Origin: Cyanobacteriota bacterium
GTDB lineage: Bacteria > Cyanobacteriota > Cyanobacteriia > Phormidesmidales > Phormidesmidaceae
Assembly: GCA_027483425.1 (NCBI GenBank)
Contig: JAIXUR010000504.1
Span: forward strand, 1 to 5,330
Reading direction: 5' to 3'
DNA: 5,330 bases
The notes beneath the pieces are model-generated. The model did not search any database. It had not been told where the DNA came from and saw nothing but the letters and a program-made list of their open reading frames with translations. The translations under genes and the position numbers were made by a program. The stretch's first letter is position 1; each line of letters opens with the position of its first letter. Below are positions 1 to 5,083 of the stretch, piece after piece.

Positions 1-32
1 AGGGAGGCATCGGCAATAGCGAGGTGGCTCAT
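1..32 (-). CDS. possible 5' end of a gene running off the left edge
   Basis: An ATG at 32-30 on the minus strand opens a frame that reads MSHLAIADAS and then leaves the window, so only ten codons are visible. It has the same direction as the TonB-like gene, whose stop is 66 bp upstream, so the two could be co-transcribed. A GAGG lies only one base before the ATG, which is too close for a normal Shine-Dalgarno, and the ATG sits in the loop of a small inverted repeat (21-37). The product cannot be identified from ten residues. The call rests only on an open frame with an ATG at a plausible distance after the previous gene, and it may be wrong. Confidence 0.25.
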   Translation of the reverse strand, partial: MSHLAIADAS

Positions 33-57
33 ACCTCAGGATATGGGCGGTAGCCCA
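21..57. repeat. two small inverted repeats downstream of the TonB-like gene
   Basis: Two perfect 5-bp inverted repeats lie here: GAGGT (21-25) with ACCTC (33-37) around a 7-base loop, and TGGGC (44-48) with GCCCA (53-57) around a 4-base loop. They lie 40-80 bases past the stop of the minus-strand TonB-like gene. Neither is followed by a T-run on either strand, so they do not look like classical intrinsic terminators. The first overlaps the possible start codon of the left-edge gene. Confidence 0.4.
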
Positions 58-98
58 GGGGCTGATGGCACCAGGGGATACCCTTTTCAAACATCCTT

Positions 99-902
99 CT
101 AGGGGGGGCAACTGGCGGTGTCGTACTGCACCTCTACCGGCAGCCAGTGGGCGGAGGGATTGGGCTGGCTGCCCGTGGCCGGTGCAAAGGTTTGCTGCCG
201 GGCCATCTCTAGGGCTTTGTCATCCAATACGTCATAGCCGGTACTGTCGAGCAATACCGGGTCTTTGACCAGTTGCCCCATGGGGCTAACGATGACGCCT
301 ACCAGCCCGGCGGCGGGGGGCGGGGTCAGGCAGGTGGCGATCGGGTAGGTGACCTGCAACGGGGCGAGTTTGCGGCCCAGCCCAGGTACGTCACTGTCGC
401 TCACCCCCTGGGCCTCGGTCTCTAGCCAGTCCGATATCACCGTGGTAAGCAGGGTGACCTCGTCGGCAACCAGCCCCTTGGCCCGCTGATTAAACTCGTA
501 GGCCGCCGGATCGCGCAGGCGTTCGTCTAGGGTTTGGGGCGGGGCCGGGGTAGGCAACAGATCGGGCGGGGCATCAGGGACTGAGGGGGCGGGTGGGGCG
601 ATCGCCTGGGGCGATGGGGATGCCTCCTTGGGCTGGGTGACCTGAGTTAGAGGCACCGTGGGGGATGGCTGAGGGACAGGTTCGGCGGCGGGTTTTGGGG
701 CCGAGGGCAGGCGCACCACGGCAACCGTGGCGGGGTCGACAAGCTCGGCGGTCGGTGCTGGGGGCGTTGGTTCGGCCTCGGGCAAGGGCACCCCCAACAG
801 CACACCGTGCAACGCGATGGAGACCAAGGCCAATAGGCCGCCCCCCGACCACCGGAGCGATCGCTGACCGGCTTTTAGATTAACGGGAACTGTCATGGCC
901 AT
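99..902 (-). CDS. TonB family protein (envelope energy transducer-like)
   Basis: This is a 267-residue protein with the three-part TonB layout. Residues about 19-40 form one hydrophobic segment near the N-terminus. It contains SIALHG (S28, H32), which matches the Ser-x3-His pattern that TonB uses to couple to the ExbB-ExbD proton channel. Residues 39-122 are a periplasm-spanning linker with 28 prolines in 84 residues. Residues about 199-262 resemble the TonB C-terminal domain: a GxVxVxxxG-type strand, then DSTGYDVLDDKALEMARQQTF, and a final WLPVEVQYD strand. The only cysteines are C191 and C265, flanking that domain, and could form a periplasmic disulfide. The expected role is transferring proton-motive force to outer-membrane receptors for siderophores or other scarce nutrients. 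No ExbB, ExbD or receptor gene is visible here. A second in-frame ATG two codons in (896) is an equally possible start; neither has a strong ribosome-binding site. TonB-like cyanobacterial proteins are often annotated as hypothetical, so the exact partner is unknown. Confidence 0.78.
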   Translation of the reverse strand: MAMTVPVNLKAGQRSLRWSGGGLLALVSIALHGVLLGVPLPEAEPTPPAPTAELVDPATVAVVRLPSAPKPAAEPVPQPSPTVPLTQVTQPKEASPSPQAIAPPAPSVPDAPPDLLPTPAPPQTLDERLRDPAAYEFNQRAKGLVADEVTLLTTVISDWLETEAQGVSDSDVPGLGRKLAPLQVTYPIATCLTPPPAAGLVGVIVSPMGQLVKDPVLLDSTGYDVLDDKALEMARQQTFAPATGSQPNPSAHWLPVEVQYDTASCPP

Positions 903-970
903 GGCTGGTGCTGCCCGCCCAAAAATGTCAACGGTTTATGCCTCTAACCTGGCACAATTTTAGTCAAGTG

Positions 971-1001
971 TTGTCCGTGGACAGACAATTTTTTCATTGT
1001 C
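971..1001. repeat. overlapping inverted repeats TTGTC / GACAAT / ATTGTC
   Basis: GACAAT (984-989) and ATTGTC (996-1001) form a perfect 6-bp inverted repeat around a TTTTTC spacer. TTGTC (971-975) can also pair with GACAA (984-988), so the middle arm has two possible partners. GTCC-GT-GGAC (973-982) is nested on the left. The symmetry suits either a dimeric regulator's operator or alternative RNA hairpins in the leader of either divergent gene. The pattern is seen directly; the function is inferred. Confidence 0.5.
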
Positions 1002-1078
1002 GTGGGGCGATCGCCACTGCGGTGAGGCCCTGCTGAAGACAATGCGCTTGGAGGGGCGATCGCGATCCAGCCATGGTC

Positions 1079-1101
1079 CCAGACAATGCACCAGACAATG
1101 C
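1079..1101 (+). repeat. tandem CCAGACAATGC direct repeat
   Basis: The 11-mer CCAGACAATGC occurs at 1079-1089 and again at 1091-1101, a 12-bp period. Its core GACAATG also occurs at 1038-1044 and, inverted, at 995-1001. This lies about 110-130 bp upstream of the preferred start of the phosphoesterase gene, a reasonable position for activator or repressor sites. No known regulator consensus was recognised. Confidence 0.55.
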
Positions 1102-1208
1102 CCCAGACTTTGGCGTCGTCAGTTTCCTCTGCCCTCCGCGATCTGGCCAGCGCCATAGTTTGCCGCTACTCTAGCTGTGGGGGCTCTACTCAGAAAAGGC
1201 TCAGACAC

Positions 1209-3104
1209 ATGCGGCGAGAAGACTTGACCCTACTAACGGCGGGCCTACTGCTGGTGCTGACCGCTGCTCTTTTAATTATTCTCCAGCCTCGCCTTTCGTC
1301 CGTTGATCCATCGCCCCGTCCAGCGGCCAATCCATCGACACCGACCGAGGCTACTGCCATGCCCACCCAACTTCTCACCGATCCCTTCTTGCAAAACCCG
1401 ACCCCAACGGCGGTACAGGTGGTGTGGTTTACCGAGTTTGAAGGCCAGGGCCACCAGGTGCGCTGGGGGCTACCCGGCCAGTCGCCTGAGGCCAACTTGC
1501 CGAACCAGGCGATCGCTACCACCACCCGACTCAGCCGCACGCGAGAAGATGGCCAATCGCGATTAAACCACCCCAACTTTCCTGACCTGAAGCAGACCGT
1601 CAGCCGACCGATCTGGCGACACGAAGCGACGGTAACAGGGCTAACCCCAGCGCGAGTGCCCTACCAGGTCGTCAGCACCGCTACCGACGGGTCGGTGGCC
1701 GAGAGCCGTGTGTTTACGCTGGCGGGTGCCCCCGTGGCCGGGCAGTCCCTCAAAATTCTGCTGACCTCCGATCATCAGAATATGCCCATGACCGCCGCTA
1801 ACCTGCAAAAGGTCGAAGAAACCATGGGGCGGCTAGACGCGGTCTTTTTTGCGGGCGATCTGGTCAATATTCCCGATCGCGCCTCGGAGTGGTTCGACGA
1901 TAGCCGGGGCTGCGGCTTTTTTCCCTGTCTCCAGGGCAATACCACCTACGCCCTCGAGCGCAATGGCCGCACCGTGAAATACCAGGGGGGCCAAATTATT
2001 CAGCATGCGCCGCTGTTTCCGGCCCTGGGCAACCACGAGGTGATGGGGCGGTTTGCGGCCACCGCCCCCCTGGGAGAGCAGTTCAATCAGCCCATTCCTC
2101 GGCAGGTGGCGTTGGCTCTGTACGACGCCAACGTCGACCTATTTAACCCCAGTGGCGATCCGGCAGTCCGGCGCCAGTGGATTGTTGACAACTCCTTTAA
2201 CAGCGACACCTACGAAGAATTGTTTAGCCTGCCCCAAAGCCAGGTACCCAACCCCGATCGCCCCGAAACCACCAGCCGCTACTACGCCGTGACCTTTGGC
2301 GACATTCGCCTGGTCTCGCTCTACGTCACCCAGATCTGGCGATCCCCTAGTCTCAATGCCACCGCGAAAGGTCGCTACCGGGAGAGTGAGGCCGACCTCG
2401 ACACCCCCCAAAACTGGGGCCACGGCCAGCACATTTTTGAACCCATCGAGCGGGGCAGCTTGCAGTACCAGTGGCTCGAGCAGGAGCTGGCCAGCGAGGC
2501 CTTTCGCCAAGCCAAGTATAAGGTGGTGATGTTTCACCACCCGCCCCACACCCTGGGCGATAACATTGTGCCGCCCTTTACCACCCCCCTAGCCCGCTAC
2601 GATCGCGACGCCGATGGTCGCCTGTCGGTCGTGCGCTACGAGTATCCCCGTGCCCAAGACTACATTGCCCGTGATCTCATTCCTCTGCTCGAGCAGGCCG
2701 GAGTTGACCTAGTGTTCTACGGCCACTCCCACCTGTGGAATCGCTTTGTGTCGCCCCAGGGCACCCACTACCTCGAGAGTTCCAACGTCGGCAACTCCTA
2801 CGGCGCGTTCTGGAAAGATCAGTCTCGCCCGGTTCCCCCCGAGACGATCGAGGGGTCTGCGGTTACCTACTCCCCCAGCGACTACGTTGCCCAGGGCGAC
2901 CCCAATGGTCTAGAGCCCGTAGAGCCGACCCTTGTTCCTCTGCTAGACGACAGCGGTCAACCCCAACCCTACCTGGCCAGCAACGACATCACCGCCTTCA
3001 GTATTTTGGATACGGCTACTGGCACGGTCAGTAGCTACTGCTTCGATACGCGATCGCCCCGGTCAGCGGTGGTGAAGTTTGACGAGTTTGCCCTGGGGAA
3101 ATAA
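1209..3104 (+). CDS. exported or membrane-anchored metallophosphoesterase, purple acid phosphatase-like
   Basis: The 631-residue product is predicted to hydrolyse phosphate esters outside the cytoplasm. The start at 1209 is preferred: AAAAGG lies 9 bases upstream, and the protein then opens with MRRED and a hydrophobic segment (residues about 7-26) typical of a signal peptide or anchor. The upstream ATG at 1086 lacks a ribosome-binding site. A Pro/Ser/Thr-rich linker (about 27-52) leads to a region like the N-terminal beta-sandwich of purple acid phosphatases (about 55-175, with FLQNPTPTAVQVVWFTEF). The calcineurin-like catalytic domain shows D188-H-Q in block I, GDLVN with D217 and N220, GNHE (274-277), FHHPPH (443-447) and GHSH (505-508). 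Block I is unusual because the family normally has Asp-x-His. Two cysteines in CGFFPC, between the GD and GNHE blocks, could form a disulfide. The class is secure from the motif order. The substrate is not known; phosphomonoesters, phosphodiesters or nucleotides are all possible. It is transcribed divergently from the TonB-like gene. Confidence 0.9.
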   Translation: MRREDLTLLTAGLLLVLTAALLIILQPRLSSVDPSPRPAANPSTPTEATAMPTQLLTDPFLQNPTPTAVQVVWFTEFEGQGHQVRWGLPGQSPEANLPNQAIATTTRLSRTREDGQSRLNHPNFPDLKQTVSRPIWRHEATVTGLTPARVPYQVVSTATDGSVAESRVFTLAGAPVAGQSLKILLTSDHQNMPMTAANLQKVEETMGRLDAVFFAGDLVNIPDRASEWFDDSRGCGFFPCLQGNTTYALERNGRTVKYQGGQIIQHAPLFPALGNHEVMGRFAATAPLGEQFNQPIPRQVALALYDANVDLFNPSGDPAVRRQWIVDNSFNSDTYEELFSLPQSQVPNPDRPETTSRYYAVTFGDIRLVSLYVTQIWRSPSLNATAKGRYRESEADLDTPQNWGHGQHIFEPIERGSLQYQWLEQELASEAFRQAKYKVVMFHHPPHTLGDNIVPPFTTPLARYDRDADGRLSVVRYEYPRAQDYIARDLIPLLEQAGVDLVFYGHSHLWNRFVSPQGTHYLESSNVGNSYGAFWKDQSRPVPPETIEGSAVTYSPSDYVAQGDPNGLEPVEPTLVPLLDDSGQPQPYLASNDITAFSILDTATGTVSSYCFDTRSPRSAVVKFDEFALGK

Positions 3105-3140
3105 GGCGATCGGTTTGGGAGGGAAGGCATGAGGGGATTT

Positions 3141-3257
3141 CTAGGCCAGAAAATACCCCTGTAGGGGCAGGGTGCCCTCTAGGTAGGTCATCCGCAAGGC
3201 GGGAAACTGGTTGATGAATAGGGCTACCAGGGCATCGTGTGGATTAGCCGCCTTCAT
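3141..3257 (-). CDS. possible 38-residue protein or remnant of a larger gene
   Basis: A minus-strand frame starting at ATG 3257 encodes 38 residues beginning MKAANPHDALVALF and ending LPLQGYFLA before a TAG. The composition is ordinary for a folded globular protein, with alternating hydrophobic and polar residues and no low-complexity stretch, unlike a random antisense frame in GC-rich DNA. No Shine-Dalgarno precedes the ATG. The frame stays open upstream for about 24 more codons, through PTYPNFRPAVTHASP and into the inverted repeat at 3298-3333, up to a TAG near 3329-3331. It could therefore be the 3' end of a gene whose front was lost, possibly when the repeat arrived. I do not recognise the family. 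It has the same orientation as argB and starts 87 bp after argB's stop. Confidence 0.3.
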   Translation of the reverse strand: MKAANPHDALVALFINQFPALRMTYLEGTLPLQGYFLA

Positions 3258-3297
3258 GGGTGAGGCGTGGGTTACGGCGGGGCGGAAATTGGGGTAG

Positions 3298-3333
3298 GTA
3301 GGCGTGGGTTGGGGGTCGCCTAACCCACGCTAC
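3298..3333. repeat. inverted repeat with GCGTGGGTT / AACCCACGC arms
   Basis: The left arm GTAGGCGTGGGTT (3298-3310) pairs with the right arm AACCCACGCTAC (3322-3333) over 12 bp with one bulged G, around an 11-base loop. It lies 11 bp beyond the argB stop and could fold in the argB 3' UTR. There is no T-run after it on the minus strand (the next bases are CTACCCC), so it is at best a weak terminator or an mRNA 3'-end stabiliser. The same GTAGCGTGGGT core recurs upstream of aroK at 4849-4859, so it is likely one member of a dispersed intergenic repeat family. A related half-site lies at 3264-3273. Confidence 0.65.
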
Positions 3334-3344
3334 GGTTAATATCG

Positions 3345-4244
3345 TTATCCGCGGAGTTCGGAGGCGACGATCATGGAGCCAATGCCGAGGTCGGTGAAGA
3401 TCTCTAGCAGCAGGGCATGGGGTACCCGGCCATCAAGAATGTGGGCGGCGCCGACGCCCTGGGCCAGCGATCGCACGCAGCAGTTCACCTTGGGAATCAT
3501 GCCCCCGGCCACTACCCCGGTTTCGATCAGCTGTCGGGCTTGCTGAATATCCAGCTTCGGCAGCAGGGTCGAGGGGTCTTTGTAGTCTTTCAAAATGCCC
3601 TTTGTGTCGGTCAGCAAAATCAGCTTTTCGGCCCCCAGGGCGGCGGCAATTTCCCCGGCAACAGTGTCGGCATTGATGTTATAGGCCTGCCCGGTCTCGT
3701 CGCTAGCCACGCTCGACACAATGGGAATATAGCCTGACTCCACCAGCGACTTCAAAATTCCGGAGTCGATGCTGCTGACTTCACCTACAAAGCCAACGTC
3801 AGCCGATCCCTGGGGTCGAGCGGTAATCAGGTTGCCGTCTACGCCGCAGAGCCCCACGGCTTTGCCCCCCTCCTGGTTAATCAGAGACACCAGTTCCTTA
3901 TTGACCCGGCCCACCAGCACCATTTCCACCACATCCATCGTGGGGGCGTCGGTCACCCGCAGGCCATCTTTAAACTGCGGCTCAATACCCAGCTTGCCCA
4001 GCCAAAGGTTGATCTCTGGCCCGCCGCCGTGAACCACCACCGGGCGAATGCCCACGCAGGCCATAAATACGATGTCGCGGATCACCCCGGCCTTGAGACT
4101 GCCATCCTTCATGGCGGCCCCGCCGTACTTGACCACCACCGTGCGGCCCCGGAACTGCTGAATGTAGGGCAACGCCTCACTGAGAATTTGAACCCGCATT
4201 GCCCCGGCCTCATCGACCGCTTGCGAAGAAGGAGACTGAACCAT
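3345..4244 (-). CDS. argB: acetylglutamate kinase
   Basis: ArgB phosphorylates N-acetylglutamate with ATP, the second step of arginine synthesis, in the cytoplasm. The 299-residue length and sequence match the amino-acid-kinase fold enzyme of cyanobacteria. KYGGAAMK (K39, G41, G42) is the ATP phosphate-binding loop; HGGGPEIN (72-79) and DGLRVTD with R96 form the N-acetylglutamate site; YNINADT (188-194) and GGMIPK with K252 complete the active site. The N-terminal segment before the kinase core (residues 16-33, MRVQILSEALPYIQQFRG) corresponds to the helix found in arginine-sensitive hexameric enzymes. In Synechococcus elongatus this enzyme is activated by the nitrogen-signalling protein PII and inhibited by arginine; the same control is likely here but is inferred. 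The start at 4244 gives the usual cyanobacterial length; M16 would be too short. There is no strong Shine-Dalgarno. The gene lies 30 bp after aroK on the same strand, probably in one transcript. Confidence 0.97.
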   Translation of the reverse strand: MVQSPSSQAVDEAGAMRVQILSEALPYIQQFRGRTVVVKYGGAAMKDGSLKAGVIRDIVFMACVGIRPVVVHGGGPEINLWLGKLGIEPQFKDGLRVTDAPTMDVVEMVLVGRVNKELVSLINQEGGKAVGLCGVDGNLITARPQGSADVGFVGEVSSIDSGILKSLVESGYIPIVSSVASDETGQAYNINADTVAGEIAAALGAEKLILLTDTKGILKDYKDPSTLLPKLDIQQARQLIETGVVAGGMIPKVNCCVRSLAQGVGAAHILDGRVPHALLLEIFTDLGIGSMIVASELRG

Positions 4245-4274
4245 AGCGCTACCGATAATGTTGCCAGTAGTGTA

Positions 4275-4838
4275 TCAATTGAGCACGGCAGAATCAGCAT
4301 CAGACCCAATTCTTTCTGCCACCAGGGCCAGGGTGCGGGCCGCGATCGCCTCAACACTGGCCTCCGCCTCCACCGTCACCCGCACATCGGCCTGGGCATA
4401 GAGATCCTGCCGCTGGGCCAGCAGGGTGGTAAATGTGGTCTCCCAGTCTGGCCCCTGCAATAGCGGACGACCTGTATCCCGAGCCAGCCGGGCTTGGAGG
4501 ACATCAGGGGAGACCTCTAGCCACACCACAATGCCGTGGTGCAGGTAGCTCCAGTTTTGTCGCTGGGTGACAATGCCACCGCCCGTGGCCACCACCAGTC
4601 GCCGATAGGTCGACAGCTCCGCCAGCACATTGGTTTCCAGCTGGCGAAAGGCCGCCTCTCCCTGGCGATCAAAAATTTCGGCAATGGTTTGCCCAGCGGC
4701 GGCTTCTACTACGGCATCGGTGTCAAAAAACTGGTACCCCAGGGCCTGGGCTAGCACCGCGCCCGTGCTGCTTTTGCCAGCCCCCATCATGCCGATGAGG
4801 TAGAGGTTGATGCCATTGAGGCGATCGGTAAGCGTCAT
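4275..4838 (-). CDS. aroK: shikimate kinase
   Basis: AroK transfers phosphate from ATP to shikimate, the fifth step of the pathway to chorismate and aromatic amino acids, in the cytoplasm. The 187-residue product has all the family landmarks: Walker A GMMGAGKS (16-23), DTD (D39, D41) for magnesium and shikimate, AAFRQLE with R65, the GGG loop (86-88) for shikimate, and the LID region RLARDTGRPLL with R117, R120 and R124. The frame is open upstream to another ATG at 4937, but that would add 33 residues encoded by the tandem repeats and hairpin, ahead of an already complete protein. MTLTDRLNGINLYLIG at 4838 is therefore the start. No good Shine-Dalgarno precedes it; a hairpin ends 10 bases before the ATG and may influence initiation. 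argB follows after 30 bp. Confidence 0.95.
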   Translation of the reverse strand: MTLTDRLNGINLYLIGMMGAGKSSTGAVLAQALGYQFFDTDAVVEAAAGQTIAEIFDRQGEAAFRQLETNVLAELSTYRRLVVATGGGIVTQRQNWSYLHHGIVVWLEVSPDVLQARLARDTGRPLLQGPDWETTFTTLLAQRQDLYAQADVRVTVEAEASVEAIAARTLALVAERIGSDADSAVLN

Positions 4839-4848
4839 ACAACAAGCC

Positions 4849-4873
4849 GTAGCGTGGGTCAAACCCACTCTAC
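4849..4873. repeat. leader hairpin just upstream of the aroK start
   Basis: GTAGCGTGGGT (4849-4859) and ACCCACTCTAC (4863-4873) form an 11-bp stem with a single mismatch around a 3-base loop. The stem ends 10 bases before the aroK ATG on the minus strand, so if transcribed it would occupy the ribosome standby or binding region. An alternative pairing exists: CGTGGGTC (4853-4860) is perfectly complementary to GACCCACG at 4902-4909 and again at 4971-4978. The core also matches the inverted repeat beyond argB. Confidence 0.7.
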
Positions 4874-4997
4874 CCTGGGAATAACACCCCCATCTACGCC
4901 TGACCCACGTTCCGACGGCACCGCCTCCGCGACCCACTCTACCCTGGGAATAACACTCCCATCTACGCCTGACCCACGTTCCGGCGGTACCGCCTCC
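4863..4997. repeat. two tandem 66-bp repeats, 69-bp period
   Basis: Copies at 4863-4928 and 4932-4997 agree at 63 of 66 positions, differing at 4888/4957 (C/T), 4915/4984 (A/G) and 4919/4988 (C/T), with 3 bases between them. Each unit begins ACCCACTCTACC and ends CCGCCTCC. The second copy contains the perfect palindrome GGCGGTACCGCC (4983-4994) and a TGGGA (4945-4949) / TCCCA (4957-4961) stem with a 7-base loop; the base differences weaken both in the first copy. High identity in a non-coding spacer implies recent duplication or conversion. Confidence 0.85.
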
Positions 4998-5083
4998 TAA
5001 AACCTATCCGGGCTCTCGCCGCGACCGGCCCAACGGGACGAGTTCGCATCCTTGGAAGGGATATTTTTTTAGTTGGGATACTC

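Larger units (their letters stand above)
903..1208. promoter_or_regulatory. divergent spacer between the TonB-like gene and the phosphoesterase gene
   Basis: This 306-bp spacer must contain the promoters of both divergent genes. I could not find a convincing -35/-10 pair with correct spacing. TTGACT and TTGACA hexamers occur on the minus strand (about 963-968 and 927-932), but neither has a good -10 at 16-18 bp. The spacer holds two HIP1 octamers (1007-1014, 1056-1063) and a cluster of GACAATG heptamers, described separately. A longer phosphoesterase reading frame starting at 1086 would extend into it, but that start has no ribosome-binding site and would put 41 ordinary residues ahead of the hydrophobic N-terminus. 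Confidence 0.5.
3105..3344. other. convergent intergenic spacer
   Basis: This 240-bp spacer separates the 3' ends of the phosphoesterase gene and argB. It holds a short minus-strand open frame (3141-3257), a GGCGTGGGTT direct repeat (3264-3273 and 3301-3310) and the inverted repeat at 3298-3333. Neither strand shows a GC-rich hairpin followed by a clear T-run, so termination of the two converging genes is not explained by a classical intrinsic terminator. Confidence 0.6.
4839..5083. other. spacer upstream of aroK, mostly repeat sequence
   Basis: This 245-bp spacer lies between the stop of the acidic-tail gene and the start of aroK, both on the minus strand. Positions 4849-4997 are occupied by a leader hairpin and two tandem 66-bp copies. 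Positions 4998-5083 are unique sequence without a recognisable gene. I could not identify a convincing promoter for aroK; it must lie in the repeats, in 4998-5083, or further upstream if aroK is co-transcribed with the acidic-tail gene. Confidence 0.6.

Noticed and set aside
21..37. tRNA anticodon arm (5-bp stem with a 7-base loop)
   Set aside because: No acceptor stem, D-arm or TTC-type T-arm can be found around it on either strand, and the loop lacks the expected bases on either strand.
936..970. Pho box upstream of the phosphoesterase (CTAACCT near 945)
   Set aside because: Only one partial match is present, without the tandem TTAA-type repeats of the cyanobacterial Pho box.
1086..1208. 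41-residue N-terminal extension of the phosphoesterase from ATG 1086
   Set aside because: There is no ribosome-binding site at 1086, the extension would hide the hydrophobic N-terminal segment, and the GACAATG repeats overlap it. ATG 1209 has AAAAGG at suitable spacing.
2139..2549. 136-codon minus-strand open frame inside the phosphoesterase gene
   Set aside because: It lies antisense to the conserved catalytic domain and shows no recognisable motif; long antisense frames are expected in GC-rich coding DNA.
599..4349. Scattered GCGATCGC octamers as a local regulatory system
   Set aside because: These are HIP1 sites, abundant genome-wide in many cyanobacteria; they support the taxonomy but are not a local feature.
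4839..4937. 33-residue N-terminal extension of AroK from ATG 4937
   Set aside because: It is encoded by the repeat and hairpin sequence and adds nothing like a shikimate kinase N-terminus; the enzyme is complete from 4838.
5048..5070. Intrinsic terminator: ATCCTT-GG-AAGGGAT stem followed by seven T's on the plus strand
   Set aside because: The stem is short with a bulge and a very tight loop, no plus-strand gene lies upstream, and for the minus-strand acidic-tail gene the T-run is on the wrong side.
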